DNA of 44,715 nt. Origin: an uncultured Bacteroides sp. Lineage in GTDB: Bacteria > Bacteroidota > Bacteroidia > Bacteroidales > Bacteroidaceae. Positions 32,393 through 40,453 of this stretch are shown piece after piece. Position 1 is the first letter of the stretch, and every line of letters begins with the position of its first letter. Location: the NCBI GenBank assembly GCA_944322355.1, contig CALUOT010000021.1, positions 1 to 44,715 on the forward strand. The letters are read 5' to 3'. The notes beneath the pieces were generated by a model. It was not told the origin of the DNA and ran no database searches. It was given only the letters and a program-made list of their open reading frames with translations. The position numbers were made by a program, and so were the translations under genes.

Positions 32393-34594
32393 ATGAACGA
32401 ACAAAGCATCAAGGAGCAGTACAACAGCATCGCCGATTTGCTGAAAGCATTTCGACTGAAGGAAGCACAAGTCCAACTGGAGGCTATGCTGGTCGTTTGT
32501 GGCGACTGGAATCTGCAAAGCCGGCTGGAACAGGCGCAAACCTCATATCACTACATGCTGCAATACATGGAACAAGGTGTGGACGATCCCGGACGCGACA
32601 AACTGTACCGACAGTTATTAACCGATACGTGGGAGATTGCCAACCAGACGAGGGCCAACCTGCTCGACAGCGTTTCCTACCGCTATTATCAGTCACTGCA
32701 TGCCGAAAACAGACGCCTAGGGCGAAACCTCCAAGCTGAAAACCTGCGTGAGTTGGAAACCTTTCAGGACGACGTGGCCATCTGCCGGCTGCTGCCGGAC
32801 AATCAGCAGCCTCTGAACGAATTGATAAAAAAGCATGAGGAAGTCAACCGCCATGTATTTCAAACGGTATGGGGAAGCAGTGAATGGACTATGGAGGAAG
32901 CCCAAGTGGCGCAAGACTTGCTGGCATCAACCCAGTTGCGTGCCGTCGATTTGTGCCTGTTCATCAGTGCAGTAACCCTGAGCCTTATGGAGTGCTTCGA
33001 CATTCGCAAATGTTTGTGGCTGCTCGATGCTTACCAATCGCCTCTGTCTCAAGTGAATCAGCGTGCGCTGGTGGGGTTAGTCATAGCTTTGCACATTCAT
33101 CACGAGCAGGCTTCACTCTATCCCGAATTGAGGGCGCGACTCGATTTGCTGCAAGGCGATGGAACATTCGGCAGAGACTTGAATCAGGTGTACATCCAGT
33201 TGTTGCAAAGCAAGGATACGGATAAGGTGGACAAGAAGATCCGCGAAGAAATCTTTCCGGAAATGCTGAAGAATGCCCGGCATCTGATGCGCGACAGACA
33301 GTTTTTATTCGAAGAGCTGAGTGAGGAGGATGACCGAAATCCCGACTGGGAGAAGTCGTTCGAAAATTCGAAGTTCACCGAAAAGGTGCGGCAGATGAAC
33401 GAGATGCAGTTGGCGGGCGACGACCTCTATTTCAGCACCTTCGGCTCGCTGAAGAGCAATGCCTTTTTCAACCAACCTTCCAACTGGTTCTACCCTTTCG
33501 ACTTGCTGCATCCGGCTGTGGCCAGTGCCTTGGGGACAGGAGCTGAAGGCGAAAACAGCATGGTAGTCACCCTGATGCAAACAGGTTTCTTCTGCGACAG
33601 CGACAAGTATTCATTATGCTTCACGCTGAACATGTTGCCACAAAACCATCGGGAGAATATGCTCAATCAGATTGACCCGCAAGTGGCCGAGGAAATAAAG
33701 GATGCTAATAACTCGCAATCCTTCAAGGAGTATGCCGAACGACGCGATGTCAATAGCCGCAGTTATATCCAGAGTCTCTACCGCTTCTTCAAATGTTATC
33801 GCTTGCGAAATGAGTTTCGCGACATCTTCCGCGAAAAGCTCGTCCTCCACGATTTACCGCTACTGGAGCCTTTCCTCGACGTGCCCGAACGGCTGGTGGA
33901 GGTAGCCAACTTCCATTTCCACAAAGAGCACTATGCCGAAGCGCTCGAACTCTATCAACGTTTGGCCAATGGTAACCAAGCCGATGCCGATATCTTCCAG
34001 AAGATAGGCTACTGCTTGCAGAAGGGGAAACGCTACGAAGAAGCTGTGAAGGCTTATCGCAATGCCGATCTCCTGAAGCCCGACCACCTCTGGACACTTC
34101 GCCACCTGGCCACTTGCTATCGACTAATGCACGACTTCGCCAAGGCGTTGGCATACTACCGCAAGGTGGAAGAAATTCAGCCCGAAAGCCATCAACTGCT
34201 CTTCTTCATCGGGAGTTGCTATGCCGAGTTAGGGAAGTATAGCGAAGCGTTGCAATATTTCTTCAAGCTAGACTTCCTCGACCCGCATTCCATCAAGGCG
34301 TGGCGGGGCATTGCCTGGTGTTCTTTCCTAAACGGGAAATATGAGCAAGCCGAGAAGTATGCCCGTAAGGTAACAGACGACGGACAGGCCGATGGCAGTG
34401 ACTGGATGAACGCCGGACACGTAGCCTGGGTGCAAGGGCGGCTGTCGGAAGCGGCTCGTTGCTACGCCAAAGCCATCCCGTTGTGTGGCGGTAAGAAGCC
34501 GTTCATCGAACTGTTCAACAAGGACCGCGACACACTGGTGCGCCACGGCATCCGGGAGAGCGACATGCCTCTCATGCTCGACATCGCCGGGTAG
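32393..34594 (+). CDS. Large TPR-repeat protein, function unknown
   Basis: 733 residues from the ATG at 32393 (MNEQSIKEQYNSIADLL). The first about 500 residues are helix-rich without a family I recognise. From about residue 503 there are at least five tetratricopeptide units (for example HYAEALELYQRLAN, RYEEAVKAYRNADLLKPD, DFAKALAYYRKVEEIQPES, KYSEALQYFFKLDFLDP, KYEQAEKYARKV). No signal peptide or membrane segment is visible, so it is likely a cytoplasmic scaffold for protein contacts. It lies 26 bases after the porin and ends 3 bases from the converging maf gene. Confidence 0.8.
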   Translation: MNEQSIKEQYNSIADLLKAFRLKEAQVQLEAMLVVCGDWNLQSRLEQAQTSYHYMLQYMEQGVDDPGRDKLYRQLLTDTWEIANQTRANLLDSVSYRYYQSLHAENRRLGRNLQAENLRELETFQDDVAICRLLPDNQQPLNELIKKHEEVNRHVFQTVWGSSEWTMEEAQVAQDLLASTQLRAVDLCLFISAVTLSLMECFDIRKCLWLLDAYQSPLSQVNQRALVGLVIALHIHHEQASLYPELRARLDLLQGDGTFGRDLNQVYIQLLQSKDTDKVDKKIREEIFPEMLKNARHLMRDRQFLFEELSEEDDRNPDWEKSFENSKFTEKVRQMNEMQLAGDDLYFSTFGSLKSNAFFNQPSNWFYPFDLLHPAVASALGTGAEGENSMVVTLMQTGFFCDSDKYSLCFTLNMLPQNHRENMLNQIDPQVAEEIKDANNSQSFKEYAERRDVNSRSYIQSLYRFFKCYRLRNEFRDIFREKLVLHDLPLLEPFLDVPERLVEVANFHFHKEHYAEALELYQRLANGNQADADIFQKIGYCLQKGKRYEEAVKAYRNADLLKPDHLWTLRHLATCYRLMHDFAKALAYYRKVEEIQPESHQLLFFIGSCYAELGKYSEALQYFFKLDFLDPHSIKAWRGIAWCSFLNGKYEQAEKYARKVTDDGQADGSDWMNAGHVAWVQGRLSEAARCYAKAIPLCGGKKPFIELFNKDRDTLVRHGIRESDMPLMLDIAG

Positions 34595-34597
34595 GCC

Positions 34598-35182
34598 TCA
34601 CTCCACCGTCTTCAGTTCTCGGTACAGGCGTTGCACGGGCAGACCCATGATGTTGAAGTAGCTGCCTGCCATGTACTCCACGCCCACGTAGCCTATCCAC
34701 TCCTGCACGCCGTAGGCACCTGCCTTGTCCATCGGGCGGTAGCGGTCTACGTACCAGGCTATCTCCTCCTCCGTCAGCGGGGCGAAACGCACTTCGGTCT
34801 GTGCCGTGAAGCTGCGCTGCCATTGCGTCGTGGTCAGACATACGCCGGTGAACACTTCGTGCGTCCGGCCCGAGAGATCGCGTAACATCTGCAATGCCTC
34901 TTCGCGGTCGTGGGGCTTGCCTAGTACCCGGCCTTCCAGCCACACGATGGTGTCGGCTGTAATCATCAGTTCTTCCGGTTGCAGCAGGTCGCGGTAAGCC
35001 GCCGCCTTCTCGCGGGCGATGTACAGGGGAATGTCGCCGCCTGTCAGGGTGTCGGGATACGACTCGTCCACGTCCGGCAGTGTACGCACCTCGTAATCGA
35101 TACCCAACCCCGACAGCAACTCTTTTCTTCGTGGCGAGTTGCTCGCCAGTATCACGCGGTATTTTTTCAAGTTATCCAACAT
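34598..35182 (-). CDS. maf: Maf-family nucleotide pyrophosphatase
   Basis: 194 residues from the ATG at 35182 (MLDNLKKYRVILASNSPRR); an ATG two codons upstream at 35188 is equally possible, while a longer frame back to 35257 starts at a non-ATG codon and is not family-like. Maf proteins hydrolyse non-canonical or canonical nucleoside triphosphates (dTTP/UTP type) and were first linked to septum inhibition. Signatures are ASNSPRRKELL, DVDES, AREKA, the catalytic ADTIV and DKAGAYGVQEW. It converges with the TPR gene with only 3 bases between the stops. Its upstream region contains tandem array E. Confidence 0.93.
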   Translation of the reverse strand: MLDNLKKYRVILASNSPRRKELLSGLGIDYEVRTLPDVDESYPDTLTGGDIPLYIAREKAAAYRDLLQPEELMITADTIVWLEGRVLGKPHDREEALQMLRDLSGRTHEVFTGVCLTTTQWQRSFTAQTEVRFAPLTEEEIAWYVDRYRPMDKAGAYGVQEWIGYVGVEYMAGSYFNIMGLPVQRLYRELKTVE

Positions 35183-35304
35183 GTTCATTCGTTTTTCTTG
35201 TAAACAGATTTCGCAGAGGCCGCATACGCCGGCCTCCAAGTTCAGCAAGTCCAGCACCCCCTTCAGAAGGCTCTGTGGGACCGATTTTCGGGGCGATGGA
35301 CACT

Positions 35305-35414
35305 TATCAGAAGTGTCACCGACACCTATCAGAAGTGTCGCGGACAGGTATCAGAAGTGTCGGACACACTTATCAGAAGTGTCGCCCGCCCCTATCAGGG
35401 ACTCCTCTAGGCTT
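35305..35414. repeat. Tandem array E: five units, exact 22-base period
   Basis: Units start at 35305, 35327, 35349, 35371 and 35393. The first four share the 13-base core TATCAGAAGTGTC exactly, the fifth only TATCAG. The following 9 bases vary, but in two units they complete a dyad (GTGTC-ACC-GACAC and a GTGTCGGACACAC stretch). It fills about a third of the 333-base gap between maf and rprY. I see nothing else assignable in that gap. Confidence 0.88.
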
Positions 35415-35515
35415 CACCAATTGTCAGGATTTATCTACAAAAGAGCCGCCATCATCCTGCCACTCAGCGTGACAGGACAACAGCGACTCTTTTTCGCACC
35501 CAGCCGATACACAAC

Positions 35516-36217
35516 TTATGCCTCGGGTTCGGGGGTAATCAGTTTGTAACCCTTACCGTGGATGTTGATGATTTCAATGGTGTCATCCTCCTTCAGATGC
35601 TTGCGCAACTTGGTGATATACACATCCATACTGCGGGCGTTGAAGTAATTGTCATCTATCCAAATAGTCTTCAGGGCAAAGTCGCGTTGCAGTATCTCGT
35701 TGGCATGGGCGCACAACAGGCCTAGCAATTCGGACTCCTTGGTGGTAAGCTTCGTCTGCTTCTCGGCCGTAGACAGGATTTGTTTCTGCGTGTCGAACGT
35801 AAACTTTCCTATCTTGTAAATGTTGCTCTCCTTGTTTTTCTTCCCGCGCACCCTGCGGAGGATGGCTTCGATGCGGAAAGTAAGCTCTTCCATGCTGAAA
35901 GGCTTGGTAATGTAGTCGTCAGCTCCTATCTTGAAGCCCTCCAGGATGTCTTCTTTCAGCGTTTTGGCCGTAAGGAAGATGATGGGGATTTCGGTATTGG
36001 CCGCACGCACTTCCTGCGCCAGCGTGAAGCCGTCCTTCTTGGGCATCATCACATCAAACACACACAAGTCGTACTTGTTCTTTAAGAATGCCTTATAACC
36101 GGCTTCACCATCGGGATACAACTCGGCTGCATAACCTTTGGCTTGCAGATATTCCCTCAGCAGCATACCCAGATTCTCGTCGTCTTCGCACAATAAAATA
36201 CGCAATTTCTCGTCCAT
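35516..36217 (-). CDS. rprY: Response regulator RprY (OmpR type)
   Basis: 233 residues. The receiver domain (1-120) has the acidic pocket LLCEDDE, the phosphoacceptor Asp55 in CVFDVMMP, Thr83 and Lys105. An OmpR/PhoB winged-helix domain follows (about 130-229) with KESELLGLLCAHAN, and the recognition helix region NARSMDVYITKLRKHL. It starts 6 bases after the rprX stop. The size, pairing and sequence fit RprY of Bacteroides fragilis, described in a two-component system that affects tetracycline resistance when its kinase is expressed and later linked to oxidative stress. Confidence 0.92.
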   Translation of the reverse strand: MDEKLRILLCEDDENLGMLLREYLQAKGYAAELYPDGEAGYKAFLKNKYDLCVFDVMMPKKDGFTLAQEVRAANTEIPIIFLTAKTLKEDILEGFKIGADDYITKPFSMEELTFRIEAILRRVRGKKNKESNIYKIGKFTFDTQKQILSTAEKQTKLTTKESELLGLLCAHANEILQRDFALKTIWIDDNYFNARSMDVYITKLRKHLKEDDTIEIINIHGKGYKLITPEPEA

Positions 36218-36223
36218 ATCAAT

Positions 36224-37777
36224 TTAGTTTTTTAATGAAGGTAATGCTATGATAAACTTTGTTCCTATGTTGGGTTCGCTCTCAGCACGGATGGTTCCTT
36301 TGTGGTCGGTGATGATTTTCTTCACATAGGCCAGTCCTAAGCCGAATCCCTTGACATCGTGCAGATTACCTGTATGCACGCGATAGAACTTTTCAAATAT
36401 TTTCTTTAGATTTTCTTTTTTAATGCCGATGCCGTTGTCCTGCACCGAAATCATAACTTTGCCTGGTTCATTCCATGTTTTAACCATCAAGTGCAACTCT
36501 ACGTCGGGCCGTTTGTACTTCACAGCATTATCCATCAGGTTGAAGATGACATTGGTAATGTGCATCTCGTCAGCGAAGATGAACGGGTTAGTTGCTTCCA
36601 AGGCCGAATCGATCTTCCCATTGTAGCGCTCCACTTTCAAAGCGAAGGTATGAATCACACTTTTTATCAACTCATTAGCATCCAATTCTTTAGGCTTCAA
36701 TGTTGCCTTCTGTCGATCGAACATGGACATCTGCAACACCTTCTCCACCTGGAAACGCAAGCGTTTCGTCTCGTCATTGATCACGCCGGAGATGTGCTGA
36801 AACATGGCAGGCGACTTACCCACCGAAGGGTCGTTCAGCATCTGTGCCGCCAAGGATATGGTCGAGATAGGTGTCTTGAACTCGTGCGTCATATTATTGA
36901 TAAAATCGTTTTTCATCTCCGTCAATTTCTTCTGGCGGAAGACGATGTAAATCGTAAAGATAAACGTTATCAGTAATACGACTGTAAAGATTAACGACGG
37001 AATCATAAAGCGCACCGAGTCGAACAAATAGTCTTTCTTTCCCGGGAAATGCACCTTCACCAGGCTCATTCGTGCAGGCGGATCGTTAAGAAACAAAGGC
37101 TGACTATAGGAATCGTCACTTCCTTCATCGTTATAATCCGAACAACGGTAGACTTCGCGCCCATCGCGGTCGATGACTTTGAAGTGATAATCAAAATCGC
37201 CGATGCCATTGTCTATCAAACCCGACTTGATGTATTGATCCAAGTTTTTGAAGTTCACTCGCTCTTCCACCGGCTTGTCGCTGGCGTGATAGAGCATGTT
37301 AAACACGACATCATCCACCAACGCACGCTGATACAAATAGCGGTTCTTAATCATATCCGCATACGAACGTGCCGTCTGGGGGATAGTTTTGGCTCCATGT
37401 TTGCGCGAAATCATCGCCCGAGGAAGCTCGGAAGGCTTGTTGGAAAATTTTTTCAACTCCACCGAGGAGTGTATTGAACCGTCGGGCGTGGCAAAAGTAA
37501 ATCGCTGGGTTTGCATCACTTGCCCCCCCCCACCGGCAGCTTGTGCCTGCTCCCATGCCTTTTTTTCAGCTTCCGAGATGTCTTCTCGCAACCATCGGGC
37601 CACTTCGGCCGACTCTACATCTTTCGAAGCAGCCATTAATGCACGCTTTACCGACTCGTCAAATTGCTCATTGCGCATCTTGACGATTTCCTCAATGTAA
37701 CTGATCTGCAAGTAGAGCAGACTGAGGAAGGAAAGCCCCATCACAATACCTAATATCCAGATTGTAGATTTCTTCAT
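36224..37777 (-). CDS. rprX: Sensor histidine kinase RprX
   Basis: 517 residues. Two membrane segments (about 6-24 and 258-280) bracket a periplasmic sensor domain. Then follow the dimerisation helix with phosphoacceptor His298 in MTHEFKTP, and the ATPase domain with the N box (FNLMDNAVKY, 412-421), G1 box DNGIGI (447-452) and G2 box GFGLGL (477-482). It phosphorylates RprY, the next gene. Residues 82-85 (four Gly) are encoded by GGT followed by nine G bases; a 1-base change of that tract in either direction would stop the protein before the kinase domain. A TAATTTTG -7-like element lies only 5 bases before the start. Confidence 0.93.
   Translation of the reverse strand: MKKSTIWILGIVMGLSFLSLLYLQISYIEEIVKMRNEQFDESVKRALMAASKDVESAEVARWLREDISEAEKKAWEQAQAAGGGGQVMQTQRFTFATPDGSIHSSVELKKFSNKPSELPRAMISRKHGAKTIPQTARSYADMIKNRYLYQRALVDDVVFNMLYHASDKPVEERVNFKNLDQYIKSGLIDNGIGDFDYHFKVIDRDGREVYRCSDYNDEGSDDSYSQPLFLNDPPARMSLVKVHFPGKKDYLFDSVRFMIPSLIFTVVLLITFIFTIYIVFRQKKLTEMKNDFINNMTHEFKTPISTISLAAQMLNDPSVGKSPAMFQHISGVINDETKRLRFQVEKVLQMSMFDRQKATLKPKELDANELIKSVIHTFALKVERYNGKIDSALEATNPFIFADEMHITNVIFNLMDNAVKYKRPDVELHLMVKTWNEPGKVMISVQDNGIGIKKENLKKIFEKFYRVHTGNLHDVKGFGLGLAYVKKIITDHKGTIRAESEPNIGTKFIIALPSLKN
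37523..37531 (-). repeat. rprX: G9 homopolymer tract inside rprX
   Basis: Nine consecutive C on the plus strand, G9 in the gene, in the codons for Gly82-85. It is the longest G/C run that I noticed in the window. Confidence 0.95.
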
Positions 37778-37782
37778 AACTG

Positions 37783-37790
37783 CAAAATTA
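37783..37790 (-). promoter_or_regulatory. Putative -7 element of rprXY
   Basis: TAATTTTG on the minus strand fits TAnnTTTG but ends 5 bases before the rprX ATG, so the transcript would be leaderless or nearly so. No -33 TTG at standard spacing. The rest of the 286-base gap is AT-rich, with the EF-G-like gene's terminator. Confidence 0.35.
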
Positions 37791-37980
37791 ACAGTTGCTA
37801 ATTAACATTCCTAACACATTAACCAGTTTTAACTGAGTCATTTTACAAATTAACCTAATTCGATTTTTTACATTTCCCTACAAACATAGTCTCAGATTTT
37901 CAGTCCATTCGTTTACTAATTTAATGAAAAATTCACAGAATCATTCACATTTGGCCTTTTTTTATTATCCTCTACCCTGT

Positions 37981-38020
37981 AAAAAACGCTGTCTCCCTAC
38001 GAATGGTGAGACAGCGTTTT
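37981..38020 (-). terminator. Terminator after the EF-G-like gene
   Basis: A perfect 13-bp stem (AAAACGCTGTCTC and complement, 37983-37995 and 38008-38020) with a 12-base loop. On the minus strand it is followed by a T run. It lies 43 bases past the stop at 38064. Confidence 0.85.
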
Positions 38021-38063
38021 CTAATTATCCACAACAAGAAATGAAAAAATGAAACCTTACACC

Positions 38064-40220
38064 TTAATCTTCACTTTGTTTGGATTCGAATTCCTTAATT
38101 AGCTTCTCCTGCACATCACCCGGCACTAATTCGTAACTGGCGAACTTCATGATGAACGAGGCACGCCCGCCGGTCAAAGAGCTCAGAGCCGTCGAATAAG
38201 AAGACATTTCCTTGAGAGGCACCTTAGCTATTAGTTTCTCATATCCGGCTTCGCTGCTCATACCCATAATCATGGCGCGACGTCCTTGCAAGTCACTCAT
38301 CACATCTCCCATTTTATCCGAAGGCACAAACACTTCTACATCATAAATAGGCTCCAGAATCTTCGGTCCGGCATTCTTGAAGGCTTCGCTAAAGGCATTG
38401 CGTCCAGCCAACATGAAGGAGATTTCGTTCGAATCGACCGGATGCATCTTGCCGTCATACACAATGACACGGACGTCGCGGGCATACGAGCCAGTCAACG
38501 GGCCTTGCTCCATGCGCGACATGACTCCTTTCAGGATGGCGGGCATAAAGCGGGCATCGATGGCACCACCTACCACGCAATTCACAAAGACTAGCTTGCC
38601 ACCCCACTCCAACGACACTTCCTCGGTGCCCTTCACGTTCATCTTGAACTCCTGTCCATTAAACTTATAAGTATCCGGCGCAGGCATGCCTTCATAGTAA
38701 GGCTCGACAATCAAGTGAACTTCACCAAATTGTCCAGCACCACCCGATTGCTTCTTGTGGCGATAGTCGGCACGGGCGGCTTTAGTAATAGTCTCGCGAT
38801 AAGGAATGCGCGGCTCTTCGTATTGAATTTGAATCTTCTCATTGTTCTCCAAACGCCATTTCAACGTGCGCAGGTGGAATTCTCCCTGACCGTAGACGAT
38901 AGTTTGACGCAATTCTTTCGATTGGTCGATGATCCACGTCGGGTCTTCCTCATGCATACGGTTGAGGATGGCCATCATTTTCTCCGTCTCGGCCTCGTTC
39001 ACAGGCTTGATGGCACGCGAATACTTCGGATTAGGATATTTAATGAAATTGAAACGATTCTCCGCACCCTTGCCATTCAAGGTGTTACCCGTATGCACAT
39101 CTTTCAGCTTCACCGTACAACCAATGTCACCGGCCACCATTTCTTCAACTTTAATGCGGTTAGCACCGGCACAAGCGTATATCTGGGCTATGCGCTCTTT
39201 CGAGCCACGGTCGGCATTAGTGAAATCGTCACCTTCGTGCACCTTGCCGCTCATCACCTTAAAGTATTGTACGTCACCGATGTGCGGCTCAACAGCAGTT
39301 TTAAAGAAGTACAAGGAAGTAGGACCATTAGGATCGGGCTTCACCACTTCACCGCGAGTATTGTGTACGGGAGGCATTTCGTCGACAAACGGCACGACGT
39401 TGCCTAAGAACTCCATCAAGCGACGCACACCCATATCCTTGCCCGCACACACGCAAAATACAGGAAACATACCTCGGCAGGCCAAGCCCTTGCGGATACC
39501 TTCACGCATCTCGTCCTCGGTCAGCGACTCAGCTTCGAAGAATTTCTCCATCAAGCCTTCATCGTGCTCGGCGGCGGCTTCTACCAGCGTCTTATGCCAC
39601 TCGGTAGCTTTCTCCATCTCTTCGGCAGGGATGTCTTCGATGGTAGGAGCACCACCCTCGGGCCCCCACGAATATTTTTTCATTAAAAGTACATCAATCA
39701 ACGAATTAAAGTTAGGGCCTGTGGCCAGGGGGTATTGAACGGGCACTACCTTTGAACCGTAAATCGAGCGCAATTGTTCTAGGACGTGGTCGTAGTCGCA
39801 CTTCTCGTTGTCCAGCTGATTCACCAGGAAGATGACGGGTTTACCTAGCTTTTCGGTATAACGGAAGTGATTTTGCGTCCCCACCTCGGGGCCATATTGT
39901 CCATTCAAGAGCAAGATAGCCGTGTCGGTCACATTCAGTGCGGTGATGGCTGCTCCTACAAAGTCGTCACTCCCCGGACAATCGATGATGTTCAACTTCT
40001 TCCCATTCCACTCAACATGGAATACGGTCGAGAAAACAGAATAGCCATACTCTTGTTCAACGGGGAAATAATCGCTGACGGTATTTTTGGCCGTGATACG
40101 GCCACGACGTTTTATAATACCACTCTCATAGAGCAAAGCTTCCGTGAGAGTGGTTTTACCTGAGCCATCATTACCAAGGAGGGCAATGTTTTTAATTTCA
40201 TTCGTCTGATATACTTTCAT
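38064..40220 (-). CDS. fusA2: EF-G paralog with degenerate GTPase motifs (EF-G2 type)
   Basis: 718 residues with the five-domain layout of elongation factor G. The G motifs depart from the norm: P-loop GNDGSGKTT at 16-24 (the Asp of AHIDAGKTT is replaced), switch II DCPGSDDF at 80-87 in place of DTPGHVDF (the catalytic His becomes Ser84), and NQLD at 134-137 in place of NKMD. Domains II to V remain recognisable (GGAGQFGEVHL, SRMEQGPLTG, GRRAMIMGM). This matches the B. thetaiotaomicron EF-G2, reported to support translocation without GTPase activity and to be needed for gut colonisation under carbon limitation. A good promoter lies upstream. Confidence 0.88.
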   Translation of the reverse strand: MKVYQTNEIKNIALLGNDGSGKTTLTEALLYESGIIKRRGRITAKNTVSDYFPVEQEYGYSVFSTVFHVEWNGKKLNIIDCPGSDDFVGAAITALNVTDTAILLLNGQYGPEVGTQNHFRYTEKLGKPVIFLVNQLDNEKCDYDHVLEQLRSIYGSKVVPVQYPLATGPNFNSLIDVLLMKKYSWGPEGGAPTIEDIPAEEMEKATEWHKTLVEAAAEHDEGLMEKFFEAESLTEDEMREGIRKGLACRGMFPVFCVCAGKDMGVRRLMEFLGNVVPFVDEMPPVHNTRGEVVKPDPNGPTSLYFFKTAVEPHIGDVQYFKVMSGKVHEGDDFTNADRGSKERIAQIYACAGANRIKVEEMVAGDIGCTVKLKDVHTGNTLNGKGAENRFNFIKYPNPKYSRAIKPVNEAETEKMMAILNRMHEEDPTWIIDQSKELRQTIVYGQGEFHLRTLKWRLENNEKIQIQYEEPRIPYRETITKAARADYRHKKQSGGAGQFGEVHLIVEPYYEGMPAPDTYKFNGQEFKMNVKGTEEVSLEWGGKLVFVNCVVGGAIDARFMPAILKGVMSRMEQGPLTGSYARDVRVIVYDGKMHPVDSNEISFMLAGRNAFSEAFKNAGPKILEPIYDVEVFVPSDKMGDVMSDLQGRRAMIMGMSSEAGYEKLIAKVPLKEMSSYSTALSSLTGGRASFIMKFASYELVPGDVQEKLIKEFESKQSED

Positions 40221-40284
40221 GATACCTAAGATTTATAGTGAATAAATCAGCGTGTCTTCACACACCTTTAACTAAAAGTGGGCG

Positions 40285-40314
40285 CAAATTAACGAAAGTC
40301 GAATGAAAAAACAA
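40285..40314 (-). promoter_or_regulatory. fusA2: Promoter of the EF-G paralog
   Basis: On the minus strand TTG (40312-40314) is followed after exactly 19 bases by TTAATTTG (40285-40292; one mismatch to TAnnTTTG), 64 bases upstream of the start. The long 5' leader leaves room for regulation. Confidence 0.55.
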
Positions 40315-40392
40315 CTAAATGGCTCGTGTTACTAAACTATGTTTTTCAACATAAGATGGAGAAATCCCGCCTAGAAGGACTTCTCTATGGGA

Positions 40393-40433
40393 AGAGGCGG
40401 ACATTTCTTCTCTGCGAAAGCATGTCCGCCTCT
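40393..40433. terminator. 12-bp hairpin after the Wzz-like gene
   Basis: AGAGGCGGACAT (40393-40404) pairs perfectly with 40422-40433 around a 17-base loop. It is 20 bases past the Wzz-like stop on the minus strand. No T run follows, so the terminator role is likely but unproven. Confidence 0.5.
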
Positions 40434-40453
40434 CCGCAAAAGGGTGACAGCGG

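Noticed and set aside
35305-35414. CRISPR array (repeated cores with variable parts)
   Set aside because: The conserved part is 10-13 bases and the variable part 9-11 bases, far shorter than CRISPR repeats and spacers, and there are no cas genes.
40222-40453. Small gene in the gap between the EF-G paralog and the Wzz-like gene
   Set aside because: The only frames there are short, overlap the hairpin and carry no recognisable pattern.
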